Shown: positions 55,266-64,000 of the stretch, piece by piece
Layout: every line of letters begins with the position of its first letter
Numbering within the stretch: the stretch's first letter is position 1
Source of the DNA: Limnohabitans curvus
GTDB taxonomy: Bacteria > Pseudomonadota > Gammaproteobacteria > Burkholderiales > Burkholderiaceae_C
NCBI RefSeq assembly: GCF_003063475.1
Contig: NZ_NESP01000001.1
Span: 992,001-1,056,000 of the forward strand
Length of the DNA stretch: 64,000 bases
Reading direction: 5' to 3'
Notes under the pieces: model-generated
Databases searched by the model: none
What the model saw: the letters and a program-made list of their open reading frames with translations, nothing else
Told to the model about the DNA's origin: nothing
Translations under genes and position numbers: made by a program

Positions 55266-57074
55266 TCAAACTTCCGAAGACTGCTGTAACGCCCACATCT
55301 GCGCATACCGGCCATTCAACGCCAACAGATCTGCATGCGAACCCCGCTCCACAATGCGCCCCGCATCCAACACCAAAATCTCATGCGCATCCACCACCGT
55401 AGACAAACGATGCGCAATCACCAAGGTGGTTTTGTTCTGCGCGGCACTTTGCAACTCAGCCTGAATGGCACGCTCATTGGCACTGTCCAGCGCAGAAGTG
55501 GCTTCGTCAAAAATCACAATCGGCGGGTTTTTCAGCAAGGTGCGCGCAATCGCCACACGTTGCTTTTCACCACCCGACAACTTCAGACCGCGCTCGCCCA
55601 CCATCGTGTCGTAGCCTTTGGGTGTGGCCGCGATGAACTCGTGAATGTGTGCAGCGCGTGCGGCTTGCACCACCTCGACCTCGGTCGCATCGGTGCGGCC
55701 ATAAGCGATGTTGTAGCGCACGGTGTCGTTGAACAGCACCGTGTCTTGCGGCACGATGCCCATGGCACGACGCACGCTGCCTTGTGTGACGTGACGAATG
55801 TCTTGGCCGTCGATGGTGATCGCGCCCAACCCCACGTCGTAAAAGCGAAACAGCAAGCGCGCCAAGGTGGACTTGCCCGAGCCCGAAGGGCCCACCACCG
55901 CCACCGTTTTGCCAGCAGGAATGTCGAAGCTGATGCCGTGCAAGATGGGCCGCGTGGGTTCATACGCAAACACCACGGATTCAAACTTCACCGTCGGCGG
56001 GCCACTCAATTCAAGCGCCGAAGCATTGGGCGTATCGGCTACTTCGCGTTCCTTTTCAAGCAACGTGAACATGCGATCCAAGTCGGTCAAACTTTGTTTG
56101 ATTTCACGGTACAGCACCCCCAAAAAGTTGAGCGGGATATAGAGCTGAATCATGAAGGCGTTGATCATCACCAAGTCACCCAAAGTCATGCGGCCATCCA
56201 CCACCCCTTGTGTGGCGCGCCACAGCATGCCCACCAAGGCCACGGCAATGATGAGTTGCTGCCCAGTGTTGAGCAACGACAACGACGTTTGTGCTTTCAA
56301 GCGCGCGCGGCGCAAAGCCTCCAAACTCTTGTCGTAGCGCGAAGCCTCGAAGGCTTCGTTGTTGAAGTATTTGACGGTTTCGTAATTGAGCAGCGAGTCC
56401 ACGGCTTTGGTGTGGGCCGCGGAATCAAACTCGTTGGCTTGTCGGCGGTACTGGGTGCGCCACTCGGTCACACTGATGGTGAACACGATGTACAGCGCCA
56501 GTGCCGCCAGCGTGATGCCCGCAAACCACACATCAAACTTCACCGCCAAAATGCTGAGCACCAAAGCGACCTCGATCAGCGTGGGCACCACGCTGTAGAG
56601 CGAATACGAAATGAGCGATTCAATGCCACGCACACCGCGCTCGATGTCACGCGTCATGCCACCGGTTTGGCGCTCCAAATGAAAACGCAAACTCAAAGCA
56701 TGCAAGTGCTGAAACGTCTCCAACGCAATTTGCCGCGCCGCACCTTGGGTGGCTTTGGCAAACACCAACTCCCGCAGCTCGGTGAACGCCGACACCGACA
56801 AACGCAGCACGCCGTACACCACCAACAAAGACACGGGCACGACGATGACGGCCATCGGATCGTTGGGCTTGAACGACATGGCATCAATCAACTCTTTGAG
56901 CAGCAAGGGCACGCTCACGTTGGCCAACTTAGCCCCCACCATGAAGGTCAACGCGGCGACGACTCGCCATTTGTATTGCCACAAATACGGGAAAAGGCGT
57001 TTCAGGGTTTCGCTGTCGGGGCGCTGTTTAACGTGTTGCCCTGCGGGGGCAGAAGAATGGGCGTGATGACGCAT
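55266..57074 (-). CDS. ATM1-type ABC exporter
   Basis: A 602-residue half-transporter: six-helix exporter domain (about 40-330) and an NBD with GPSGSGKST, LSGGEKQRVAIARTL and IVIFDEATSALD. The segment KAVDSLLNYETVKYFNNEAF is characteristic of the ATM1/HMT1 group, which exports glutathione-linked sulfur or metal compounds. I chose ATG over a TTG 15 nt upstream; the ATG giving MRHHAHSSAP is 38 nt from the chosen start of the divergent thioesterase. Confidence 0.9.
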   Translation of the reverse strand: MRHHAHSSAPAGQHVKQRPDSETLKRLFPYLWQYKWRVVAALTFMVGAKLANVSVPLLLKELIDAMSFKPNDPMAVIVVPVSLLVVYGVLRLSVSAFTELRELVFAKATQGAARQIALETFQHLHALSLRFHLERQTGGMTRDIERGVRGIESLISYSLYSVVPTLIEVALVLSILAVKFDVWFAGITLAALALYIVFTISVTEWRTQYRRQANEFDSAAHTKAVDSLLNYETVKYFNNEAFEASRYDKSLEALRRARLKAQTSLSLLNTGQQLIIAVALVGMLWRATQGVVDGRMTLGDLVMINAFMIQLYIPLNFLGVLYREIKQSLTDLDRMFTLLEKEREVADTPNASALELSGPPTVKFESVVFAYEPTRPILHGISFDIPAGKTVAVVGPSGSGKSTLARLLFRFYDVGLGAITIDGQDIRHVTQGSVRRAMGIVPQDTVLFNDTVRYNIAYGRTDATEVEVVQAARAAHIHEFIAATPKGYDTMVGERGLKLSGGEKQRVAIARTLLKNPPIVIFDEATSALDSANERAIQAELQSAAQNKTTLVIAHRLSTVVDAHEILVLDAGRIVERGSHADLLALNGRYAQMWALQQSSEV

Positions 57075-57112
57075 GTTGCACAATGCCAAAAAGTAATTCT
57101 TCGATTGTGCCT

Positions 57113-57523
57113 ATGTCTCATTCCCCCAACCCTCATGCCGAACCACTGCCCACGGACCAAGAACTGGTCTTGAAGGTCATCCCCATGCCCGCCGATTGCA
57201 ATGCCAATGGCGACATTTTCGGTGGCTGGGTGATGGCTCAGGTGGACTTGGCTGGTGCGGTGTTGCCCGCTCGCCATGCACGCGGACGCTTTGCCACCAT
57301 TGCGGTGAATGAGTTCATCTTCAAACACCCCGTGAAAGTGGGTGACATCTTGAGCTTTTTCTCGCGTGTGCAACGCATTGGCAACACCTCCATCACCGTG
57401 CAAGTGGAAGTTTTTGCAGAACGCTTTAGCTCACAAGGGGAATACATGAAGGTGACCGAAGCCACGCTCACCTACGTGGCCATCGACAAAGATGGCAAGC
57501 CACGCGCCATCCCCAAAGACTGA
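57113..57523 (+). CDS. Acyl-CoA thioesterase, YciA-like
   Basis: A 136-residue single hot-dog protein. PMPADCNANGDIFGGWVMAQVD is the YciA signature, with the catalytic Asp/Asn in NANGDIFGG. KHPVKVGDILSFFSRVQRIG and the family tail follow. The start MSHSPNPHAE matches family length; an ATG 30 nt upstream, 8 bp from the divergent gene, is an alternative. It hydrolyses a broad range of acyl-CoAs. Confidence 0.9.
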   Translation: MSHSPNPHAEPLPTDQELVLKVIPMPADCNANGDIFGGWVMAQVDLAGAVLPARHARGRFATIAVNEFIFKHPVKVGDILSFFSRVQRIGNTSITVQVEVFAERFSSQGEYMKVTEATLTYVAIDKDGKPRAIPKD

Positions 57524-57526
57524 GCG

Positions 57527-58009
57527 TTAAGAAACGATGTAAGCGCCCGTGCCAGTGGACATCAGCGTGCCATCCGGCCCGCGAAACTCCATGCGCGAGG
57601 TGCCTACACGTGTGCCCACACGCAAGGCATGCGCATGAATGGTGAAGTGCTCGCCAATGCCGGGGCGCAAATAGTCCACCCGCAAATCAATCGTGCCCAA
57701 TTTGGCAAAGCGCTCTAAGCGCTCTGTGGGTGACTCTTTCATGTGCTTGGCCGCCAAACACGCCATCACAGCCGCGCTGCCAATGGCGTCTAGCACGGCA
57801 CTGATGACGCCACCGTGAATGCGGTTGTAGGCGTAATGCCCCACCAGCTCTGGGCGCATGTCGATACGGGCCACAACTTCTTCGGGCGTGACGCTCACCA
57901 GCTTCAAGCCCAGCGTGTGGTTGAAGACAATTTTTTCTTCATAGATTTGGCGAAAACCTTCGAGGTAATCAGGCTCGAACACGACGGCGTTGGCGAGTGG
58001 TTGCGACAT
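57527..58009 (-). CDS. PaaI-like thioesterase family protein
   Basis: A 160-residue hot-dog protein with the HGGVISAVLDAIGSAAVMA helix (HGG motif) and DLRVDYLRPG strand of the PaaI/thioesterase superfamily. Last gene of the fatty-acid cluster, 12 nt after the crotonase gene. Substrate unknown. It converges on the yciA-like gene with a 3-nt gap. Confidence 0.85.
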   Translation of the reverse strand: MSQPLANAVVFEPDYLEGFRQIYEEKIVFNHTLGLKLVSVTPEEVVARIDMRPELVGHYAYNRIHGGVISAVLDAIGSAAVMACLAAKHMKESPTERLERFAKLGTIDLRVDYLRPGIGEHFTIHAHALRVGTRVGTSRMEFRGPDGTLMSTGTGAYIVS

Positions 58010-58021
58010 GCCGTGCGTCAG

Positions 58022-58786
58022 TCAAAGCTTTGAAAAATCGGGCTTGCGTTTTTCCATGAACGCGCCGAACGCTTCTTTGGCAGCAGGCTCTGTCAGCATG
58101 CGACCAAACGAAGCCGCTTCTTCGTTCATCTGCTTTTGCACCAGCTGAGCTTGACCCGCTTTCATCAAGCGTTTGGTTTCCAAAAGAGATGACAGAGGCT
58201 TAGCCGCCAGCTTGCGCGCCTGCGCTTGCACATAGTTATTCACCTCCGTCGGAGGCAATACGCGGTTGACCAAGCCCACTTCCAGTGCGGCCTCGGCCAT
58301 GAAGGGCTCGCCCAACAGCAACGCTTCGGCAGCGCGGTGGTAGCCCATCATTTGCGGGGCCAGCAAACTAGACGCGGCTTCAGGGCACACACCCAAGTTG
58401 ACAAACGGCATCGCAAACGCGGCGTTGTCACCGGCATAAACCAAATCGCAATGGAACAGCAGTGTGGTGCCAATGCCCACAGCGGGGCCAGCCACAGCGG
58501 CCAGCACGGGTTTGGGGAAGGCAGCAATGTTGCGCAACAAACGGAACACCGGCGCATCCAAGGTGGATGGCGGGTTGTTCAGAAAATCAGCGATGTCGTT
58601 GCCAGCGCAAAACACGGTTTCGTGGCCTTGGAACACCAAGACGCGCACGCTTGGGTTGCTTTCAGCTTGCTCAACGGCATCGGCCAAGGCGGTATACATC
58701 GCCGCGGTGAGAGAGTTCTTTTTGTCAACGCGGTTGAAGGTCAGGGTCATCACACCGCCATCGATGTGGCTCAAAATTTCTATCAT
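58022..58786 (-). CDS. Enoyl-CoA hydratase/isomerase family protein, probably isomerase type
   Basis: A 254-residue crotonase. The oxyanion-hole loops are FCAGNDIADFL and AGPAVGIGTTLLFHCDL. Where classical hydratases have Glu in GGGCEL, this protein has Thr. It instead has E136 in VCPEAASSLL, as in delta3,delta2-enoyl-CoA isomerases (PEGxSS). An isomerase role in oxidation of unsaturated acyl-CoAs is therefore likely; this is inference from residues. It lies in the TetR-acyl-CoA dehydrogenase cluster. Confidence 0.85.
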   Translation of the reverse strand: MIEILSHIDGGVMTLTFNRVDKKNSLTAAMYTALADAVEQAESNPSVRVLVFQGHETVFCAGNDIADFLNNPPSTLDAPVFRLLRNIAAFPKPVLAAVAGPAVGIGTTLLFHCDLVYAGDNAAFAMPFVNLGVCPEAASSLLAPQMMGYHRAAEALLLGEPFMAEAALEVGLVNRVLPPTEVNNYVQAQARKLAAKPLSSLLETKRLMKAGQAQLVQKQMNEEAASFGRMLTEPAAKEAFGAFMEKRKPDFSKL

Positions 58787-58801
58787 GCTTTTCCTACTTA
58801 A

Positions 58802-59254
58802 TTACTGAGCGCGCAACCAAACTTGCGTGCGATAAAACGGTCCGATATAGCCGCGTACTTGCAGTTTTTGTCCGCCTTCTTTGGGCACCATTTTCACGCT
58901 GTATTCCTTGCCATTTTCTGGATCCAAAATTTTCCCTCCCCCAGCCCACAAAAACTCACTGGAGGAATCAAGTTTCACACCGCGGATGATTTCCATCCCA
59001 ATGATGTCTTGGTCTTTGCGGTCATCCTTGCAGTCTTCACACGTCTTTTTGGCGTTCGGATCGTTGCGCAGTGACTTGACGACGCGACCACTCAGCACAC
59101 TCTCTTTTTCAATAATTTGGATTTCGGCTTTCGCCTCACCTGTTTTGTCGTCGATGTTGCGCCATGTGCCCACAGGCGTCATTTGCGCAAAGCTGCTGCC
59201 AGCCGCAAGCAAGGCAACGCCCACATAAGTTTTCAAAATGCGTGTATTCATCAT
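58802..59254 (-). CDS. DUF2147 secreted protein
   Basis: A 150-residue protein with a signal peptide (about 1-23, cleavage after SFA). The family pattern is PVGTWRNIDDKTGEAKAEIQ, a CEDCKDD pair and IIGMEIIRGVK, ending VRGYIGPFYRTQVWLR. The DUF2147 domain is a small periplasmic barrel of unknown function. An ATG-ATG pair makes the start uncertain by one codon. Confidence 0.87.
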   Translation of the reverse strand: MMNTRILKTYVGVALLAAGSSFAQMTPVGTWRNIDDKTGEAKAEIQIIEKESVLSGRVVKSLRNDPNAKKTCEDCKDDRKDQDIIGMEIIRGVKLDSSSEFLWAGGGKILDPENGKEYSVKMVPKEGGQKLQVRGYIGPFYRTQVWLRAQ

Positions 59255-59289
59255 GTTTTTAATTTACCTGATTTCTAGGACTGCACAAT

Positions 59290-61086
59290 TCAGACAAACA
59301 CGGCCTCTGTCTCCATCAGCACAGCAGAGCCCGCACGCGCAGTGAGGATGAGCGATGCCGTCTCTGGGAAGAGCTTGGCAAAGTAAAAGCGTGCGGTTTG
59401 CAGCTTGGCTTGGTAGAACGGGTCGCGGTTGCCTTCGGCGATCTTTTGCAAGGCCACTTGGGCCATGCGCGCCCAGAAGTAGCCAAACACCAAATGGCCC
59501 GCCACGCGCAGGTAGTCCACCGCAGCGGCGCCCACTTCGTCAGCGTTCTCCATGGCTTTGTAGCCAATCTCGCCGGTGAACTGCGTCATCTGCTGACCCA
59601 ACTTGGCCAGCGGGTTGATGAACTCGGCCATGTCTTCGTCACCTTGGGTCTCGGCCACCAGCTCGGCAATGTGTCTGCCAAACTTCTTGAGCGATGCGCC
59701 CTGGTTACCCAGCACCTTGCGGCCCAACAAGTCCAAGCTTTGGATGGTGTTGGTGCCTTCGTAAATCATGTTGATGCGCGCATCTCGCACGTATTGCTCC
59801 ATGCCCCATTCGCGAATGAAGCCATGACCGCCAAACACTTGCATGCATGACGAGGTAGCCGTCCACGCGTTGTCGGTGATGAAGGCTTTGACGATGGGCG
59901 TGAGCAAGGCCACCTGCTCGGCCGATTCGGCACGCACCGTCTCGTCAGGGTGATTCAGTTCGCGGTCAATCAACAAAGCGCAGTGCAGCGCCAACGCACG
60001 ACCGCCTTCGGCGTAGGCACGTGCGGTGAGCAGCATCTTGCGCACATCGGGGTGCACCAAGATGCTGTCAGCGGGTTTGCTGGGGTCTTTGGCGCCCGTC
60101 AGGCTGCGCGACTGGATGCGGTCTTTGGCATAGGCCACCGCGTTTTGATACGCCACCTCGGTCAAGCCCAACGACTGCATGCCCACGCCCACGCGCGCGG
60201 CATTCATCATCACAAACATGGCGGCCAAGCCTTTGTTAGGCTGCCCCACCAGTGTGCCGACTGCGCCATCCAACACCATCTGGCAAGTGGCATTGCCGTG
60301 AATGCCCATTTTGTGTTCTAAGCCGCCACAGTAAATACCGTTGCGCTCGCCCACACTGCCATCGGCATGGATGTGAAACTTGGGCACCACAAACAAGCTG
60401 ATGCCTTTGCTACCTGCAGGCGCATCGGGCAAGCGCGCCAACACCAAGTGCACGATGTTGCTCACCATGTCGTGCTCGCCCGCGCTGATGAAGATTTTGT
60501 TGCCGGTGATGCGGTAGGTGCCATCGGCTTGTGGCTCGGCCTTGGTGCGCAAGAGGCCAAGGTCTGTCCCGCAATGGGGCTCCGTCAAACACATGGTGCC
60601 CGTCCATTCACCGCTGGTGAGCTTGGGCAAATACAGCGCTTTTTGTGCATCCGTGCCGTGTGCGTGCAGGGCCTCGTAGGCGCCGTGTGTCAGGCCGGGG
60701 TACATGGTCCACGCTTGGTTGGCGCTGTTGAGCATTTCGTAAAAGCACTGGTTCACCACCACAGGCAAGCCTTGGCCGCCGTACTCGGGGTCGGCACTCA
60801 AGGCTGGCCAGCCGCCTTGCACGTATTGGTCATACGCTGCTTTAAAACCATCGGGCGTTTTGACTTCGTGCGTGTCGCGGTTGAGCGTGCAGCCCTGCTG
60901 GTCGCCCACTTGGTTGAGCGGAAAAATCACTTCAGATGCAAACTTGCCGCCTTCTTCCAACACAGCCGCAATGGTGTCGGCATCCATGTCGACATGCTTG
61001 GGCATTTGCTTGAGTTCGTCGGTGACGTGCAGCACTTCGTGCAGCACAAATTGCATGTCGCGCAGAGGTGGGGTGTAGCTGGGCAT
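59290..61086 (-). CDS. Acyl-CoA dehydrogenase with C-terminal extension (AcdB/DmdC-like)
   Basis: A 598-residue flavoprotein. It has MPSYTPPLRDMQFVLHEVL at the N-terminus, FAD/substrate blocks MCLTEPHCGTDLGLLRTKAE and FGGHGFIREWGMEQYVRDAR, and the catalytic Glu in NMIYEGTNTIQSLDL. About 150 extra residues follow the core. This architecture is shared by long-chain acyl-CoA dehydrogenases of proteobacteria and by DmdC (3-methylmercaptopropionyl-CoA dehydrogenase). The substrate cannot be decided from sequence. It lies 11 nt after the tetR gene. Confidence 0.9.
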   Translation of the reverse strand: MPSYTPPLRDMQFVLHEVLHVTDELKQMPKHVDMDADTIAAVLEEGGKFASEVIFPLNQVGDQQGCTLNRDTHEVKTPDGFKAAYDQYVQGGWPALSADPEYGGQGLPVVVNQCFYEMLNSANQAWTMYPGLTHGAYEALHAHGTDAQKALYLPKLTSGEWTGTMCLTEPHCGTDLGLLRTKAEPQADGTYRITGNKIFISAGEHDMVSNIVHLVLARLPDAPAGSKGISLFVVPKFHIHADGSVGERNGIYCGGLEHKMGIHGNATCQMVLDGAVGTLVGQPNKGLAAMFVMMNAARVGVGMQSLGLTEVAYQNAVAYAKDRIQSRSLTGAKDPSKPADSILVHPDVRKMLLTARAYAEGGRALALHCALLIDRELNHPDETVRAESAEQVALLTPIVKAFITDNAWTATSSCMQVFGGHGFIREWGMEQYVRDARINMIYEGTNTIQSLDLLGRKVLGNQGASLKKFGRHIAELVAETQGDEDMAEFINPLAKLGQQMTQFTGEIGYKAMENADEVGAAAVDYLRVAGHLVFGYFWARMAQVALQKIAEGNRDPFYQAKLQTARFYFAKLFPETASLILTARAGSAVLMETEAVFV

Positions 61087-61097
61087 GGTGTGTCTCC

Positions 61098-61784
61098 TTA
61101 CTTTTTGGATGAAGTGGTGCGCTTGGCACTTGTTTTAATGACGGGTGTTGCGTCTCTTGCGCCATAGCGCTGCAAGATGTTTTCAAAACCTTTGAGGGTG
61201 CGCGCCAACGATTTAGAAGATCGTAAGAATCGGGCTTCGTATTGCAGGGCCAAGATGAGGCCATGCAACTCAAACACCATTTGCTCGGCGTCGATGTCTG
61301 CCGCCAAATGGCCTTCGTCACGTGCTTGCACCACCGTGCGGTACACCGCCGCCAGCCAAGTTTTGACCGAGCTGGCCAAGGCGTCGCGCACAGGTCCGGG
61401 TCGGTCATCAAACTCCGCCGCACCGCTGATGTAGAGGCAGCCTGAATCAATCTCAGCCGAGGTGCGCTTGGTCCAGTTGGCAAACAGTTGGCGCAAGCGC
61501 GGTAAACCACGCTCGGATTGCAGAATGGGCAAAAACACTTCGTGTTCAAAGCGTTGGTGGTATTCACGCACCACCGAAATTTGCAACTCTTCGCGTGAGC
61601 CAAAGTGGGCAAACACGCCCGACTTGCTCATGCGCGCCACCTCGGCCAAAGCGCCGATGCTCAAACCCTCTAAGCCAATTTGTGTGGCCAGACCCAAAGC
61701 GGCATCCACAATGGTGGCCTTGGTTTGCTGACCTTTTTGTAGGGCGCGGCTTTCAGAGGCGGCTGTTTGACGAGAAGCGGTCAT
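61098..61784 (-). CDS. TetR/AcrR family transcriptional regulator
   Basis: A 228-residue regulator. The N-terminal HTH (ATIVDAALGLATQIGLEGLS to SKSGVFAHFGSREELQ) is clear. The C-terminal ligand domain contains a TetR_C-type pattern with GCLYISGAAEFDDRPG. A basic tail ends KTSAKRTTSSKK. First gene of the acyl-CoA cluster, so it probably represses that cluster in response to acyl-CoA. Confidence 0.92.
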   Translation of the reverse strand: MTASRQTAASESRALQKGQQTKATIVDAALGLATQIGLEGLSIGALAEVARMSKSGVFAHFGSREELQISVVREYHQRFEHEVFLPILQSERGLPRLRQLFANWTKRTSAEIDSGCLYISGAAEFDDRPGPVRDALASSVKTWLAAVYRTVVQARDEGHLAADIDAEQMVFELHGLILALQYEARFLRSSKSLARTLKGFENILQRYGARDATPVIKTSAKRTTSSKK

Positions 61785-61802
61785 ACGAAATTCAAGAAAA
61801 GA

Positions 61803-61810
61803 ACGATCGT
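61803..61810. promoter_or_regulatory. Candidate TetR operator
   Basis: A perfect ACGATCGT palindrome flanked by AAAAG on the left and TATTTT on the right, 18 bp upstream of the tetR start in the divergent gap to the phosphatase gene. Position and symmetry suit autoregulation. Confidence 0.4.
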
Positions 61811-61851
61811 GCTATTTTGCATGAAAAACAAGCCATCTAAACTTCACAGCC

Positions 61852-62511
61852 ATGCAAGTCACACGAATTCTCGCCATACGACATGGGGAAACCCCTTGGA
61901 ATGTCGACACCCGTATTCAAGGCCAACTCGACATCGGCCTCAACGACACAGGCAAATGGCAGGCCCAACGCGTGGGCCACGCCCTGCGTGAAGAAGGTAT
62001 CGCTGCGATTTACAGCAGTGACTTGGTGCGCGCTTTTGAAACTGCACAAGCCATCGCGCAAAGTCACACACGCGCCACCCAGCTTTCAGTGGTCGGGCAC
62101 ACCGGTTTGCGCGAGCGCCACTTTGGGCACTTGCAAGGTCAAACCTGGGCAGAAATTGAAAGTGGTTGGCCTGGAGACGCCAAGCTTTGGCGTGGACGTG
62201 ACCCACATTGGTCGCCCTTGGGAGGCGAGTCACTCACGGCCGTGCGCGAACGCATTGCAAGCTGCGTGGCGGAACTGGCCTGTCAACATCTCGGTGAACA
62301 AATCGTGTTGGTCGCGCATGGCGGCGTGATGGACGCACTGTACCGCTTGGCTACCAACCAACCGGTGGAAGCCCCGCGCACGTGGCACTTGGGCAATGCC
62401 GCCGTCAACCGTTTGCTATGGACGCCTCAGGGCTTGAGCCTCGTGGGCTGGGGCGATGTGTCGCACTTTGACAATGCACACGGCTCACCGCGCGACGAGA
62501 CCACCACTTAA
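61852..62511 (+). CDS. Histidine phosphatase family protein (phosphoglycerate mutase-like)
   Basis: A 219-residue protein with the phosphohistidine motif AIRHGETPWN, YSSDLVRAFETAQAIA, the acid-loop Glu in LRERHFGHLQG and the second His in VLVAHGGVMDALYR. The fold covers GpmB-like phosphatases and related enzymes; the substrate is unclear. It converges on ruvB. Confidence 0.9.
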   Translation: MQVTRILAIRHGETPWNVDTRIQGQLDIGLNDTGKWQAQRVGHALREEGIAAIYSSDLVRAFETAQAIAQSHTRATQLSVVGHTGLRERHFGHLQGQTWAEIESGWPGDAKLWRGRDPHWSPLGGESLTAVRERIASCVAELACQHLGEQIVLVAHGGVMDALYRLATNQPVEAPRTWHLGNAAVNRLLWTPQGLSLVGWGDVSHFDNAHGSPRDETTT

Positions 62512-62520
62512 AACGCTGAC

Positions 62521-63573
62521 TTAATCGGCGGACACGTCGCCAATCGCCTTGGGCGGCGTAACCCCCAAGTGACGATAGGCCGCCAACGTGGCCATGCGGC
62601 CTCGTGGTGTGCGTTGCAAAAAACCTTGCTGAATCAGATACGGCTCAATCACGTCTTCAATGGTGTCGCGCTCTTCGCCGATGCTGGCGGCAATGTTGTC
62701 TAGACCCACGGGGCCGCCGTCAAAACGGTGAATCACCGCCTCTAACAATTTGCGGTCCATCAAGTCAAAGCCTTGGGGATCCACATCCAACATGGCCAAT
62801 GCGCGTTTGGCAATGTCTTCGGTGATGCGGCCTGTGCCCTTCACATCGGCATAGTCGCGCACGCGGCGCAGCAAGCGGTTGGCAATGCGTGGCGTGCCAC
62901 GTGAACGACGCGCAATCTCAAAACCACCTTCCACATCCATCGGCGTGTCCAGCAAGCCCGCGCTGCGCACCACGATGCGTTGCAACTCTTCAGCCGTATA
63001 AAACTCCAAACGCGACACAATGCCAAAGCGGTCGCGCAGTGGGTTGGTCAACATGCCTGCGCGTGTGGTGGCGCCCACCAAGGTGAAGGGCTGCAAATCA
63101 AGCTTGATGCTGCGCGCCGCTGGACCTTCACCAATCATGATGTCGATTTGGTAGTCCTCCAACGCGGGATACAAAATCTCTTCCACCACAGGCGAGAGAC
63201 GGTGAATTTCGTCGATGAACAACACATCGTTTTTCTCAAGGCCGGTCAGCAGCGCCGCCAAGTCTTTGGGCTTTTCCAACACAGGGCCACTGGTGGAACG
63301 CAAGTTCACACCCAGCTCTTGCGCAATGATGTGGCTCAGTGTGGTCTTACCCAAACCGGGTGGGCCAAACAGCAACACGTGGTCGAGCGCTTCGTTGCGC
63401 ATCTTGGCCGCACCAATGAAGATTTCAAGCTGCTCGCGCACCTTCATTTGGCCCACGTACTCTTGCAGCAGCTTGGGGCGCAAGGCGCGTTCAATCGCTT
63501 CTTCGTTGGGCGACACGGGCGCGGCAGACACCACACGTGGCGTAGGGGCGAAGTCGTCAGTTTGAATGCTCAT
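62521..63573 (-). CDS. ruvB: Holliday junction branch-migration helicase RuvB
   Basis: A 350-residue AAA+ motor. Walker [10 protein letters not shown] (70-78), Walker [10 protein letters not shown], sensor 1 [11 protein letters not shown] and arginine finger region NPLRDRFGI. The C-terminal winged helix is present ([20 protein letters not shown]). It lies 3 nt after ruvA. Confidence 0.98.
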   Translation of the reverse strand: MSIQTDDFAPTPRVVSAAPVSPNEEAIERALRPKLLQEYVGQMKVREQLEIFIGAAKMRNEALDHVLLFGPPGLGKTTLSHIIAQELGVNLRSTSGPVLEKPKDLAALLTGLEKNDVLFIDEIHRLSPVVEEILYPALEDYQIDIMIGEGPAARSIKLDLQPFTLVGATTRAGMLTNPLRDRFGIVSRLEFYTAEELQRIVVRSAGLLDTPMDVEGGFEIARRSRGTPRIANRLLRRVRDYADVKGTGRITEDIAKRALAMLDVDPQGFDLMDRKLLEAVIHRFDGGPVGLDNIAASIGEERDTIEDVIEPYLIQQGFLQRTPRGRMATLAAYRHLGVTPPKAIGDVSAD

Positions 63574-63576
63574 GGT

Positions 63577-64000
63577 TTATTTGGCCAACGATTTCAAAGC
63601 CAGTTTGATGCCATCGCTCACACCCACATCGGCGGGCAAGACCTTGAGTGCAGCAGCGGCTTCTTTGTCGTTGTAACCCAGCGCCAGCAAGGCTTGCAAG
63701 ATGTCGCTTTGATGGTCGGGTGCAGAAAACATATTGGGGCCAAGGTCTGCGCCCAGCTTGCCTTTGAGCTCCAAGAGCAAACGCTCTGCCGTTTTTTTGC
63801 CAATCCCTGGCACTTTGGTAAGACGCGCCGCATCTTGGTCAGACACCGCACGCGCCAACTCGTCGGCACTCAAGCCACTCAAGATGCCAAGGGCCATGCG
63901 GGGCCCAACGCCTGAGATTTTGATGAGCAAGCGAAACGTGGCACGCTCAGAAGCAGTGCCAAAACCAAACAAAATTTGGGCGTCTTCGCGCACCACAAAG
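63577..64000 (-). CDS. ruvA: Holliday junction DNA helicase subunit RuvA (5'-truncated by window edge)
   Basis: About 140 residues are present; the N-terminal OB fold lies outside. The two helix-hairpin-helix motifs are [13 protein letters not shown] and [19 protein letters not shown], followed by the C-terminal domain III that binds RuvB ([20 protein letters not shown]). The GTG near the edge is internal (VVREDAQ), not the start. Confidence 0.95.
   Translation of the reverse strand, partial: FVVREDAQILFGFGTASERATFRLLIKISGVGPRMALGILSGLSADELARAVSDQDAARLTKVPGIGKKTAERLLLELKGKLGADLGPNMFSAPDHQSDILQALLALGYNDKEAAAALKVLPADVGVSDGIKLALKSLAK

Noticed and set aside
55335..57173. A 612-codon open frame on the plus strand opposite the ATM1 gene
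   Set aside because: Antisense shadow of a clearly conserved ABC exporter; low-complexity His/Arg/Gln-rich product with no recognisable domain.
1..64000. CRISPR arrays, prophage genes, toxin-antitoxin pairs or defence islands
   Set aside because: No regularly spaced repeats and no such genes were seen; apart from the RAYT element the window is housekeeping sequence.

Overview
The window reads as a chromosomal stretch of a betaproteobacterium of the order Burkholderiales, most likely family Comamonadaceae (Limnohabitans/Rhodoferax-like). This rests on gene order (secA-dciA, sspAB-petCBA, mla-ibaG-murA-his-tat, mrcA divergent from pil-aroKB), on the protein sequences as I recognise them, and on intergenic repeats of a type I associate with that family. 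No database search was possible. It is almost wholly core genome: no prophage, CRISPR array, rRNA operon or defence island is visible.

Layout. 1-3.1 kb: 3'-truncated secA (minus), divergent dciA, tRNA-Thr. 3.1-7.1 kb: sspB and sspA, then the cytochrome bc1 operon petABC (minus). 7.2-7.7 kb: mscL (plus). 7.7-27.4 kb: an unbroken minus-strand run of 27 genes, in transcription order mlaF-E-D-A-C-B, an ABC exporter pair, ibaG/bolA, murA, hisG-D-C-B-H-A, a mutarotase, hisF-I-E, hit, tatABC, an HtrA protease, a Nif3-family gene and pdxA. 27.5-33.7 kb: gltD and gltB. 33.8-34.7 kb: a small mobile element with a Y1/RAYT-type transposase and 13-bp inverted ends. 34.7-40.3 kb: a methyltransferase, DUF1415, an MFS carrier, a dGTPase-like protein, aroB and aroK. 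40.3-44.0 kb: a compacted type IV pilus locus in which pilM+pilN and pilO+pilP are fused. 44.1-46.5 kb: mrcA (PBP1A). 46.5-51.8 kb: cyaY, lptM, lysA, msrQP, a cytochrome c4 and yihA/engB. 51.8-55.3 kb: two tandem LpxL-type acyltransferases and metK with structured flanks. 55.3-64 kb: an ATM1-type ABC exporter, two thioesterases, a fatty-acid oxidation cluster under a TetR regulator, a histidine phosphatase, and ruvB with 5'-truncated ruvA.

How the genes fit together. The Tat translocase is encoded in the same window as proteins with twin-arginine or KR signals (MsrP, MlaC, Rieske PetA). The lipid-transport genes (mla), lipid A acyltransferases, murA, mrcA and lptM serve the envelope. bc1 and cytochrome c4 serve respiration. 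gltBD, his, aroKB, lysA, metK and pdxA are biosynthetic.

The most unusual signals are non-coding or architectural: (1) two palindromic elements (38.5 and 48.5 kb) with 23-bp arms of different sequence around a conserved core; (2) a highly structured metK leader that looks like a regulatory RNA; (3) the pilMN and pilOP gene fusions; (4) a RAYT-type element whose end supplies the stop codon of the neighbouring methyltransferase; (5) several genes whose start codon sits 5-7 nt after a -10-like box with no Shine-Dalgarno site.
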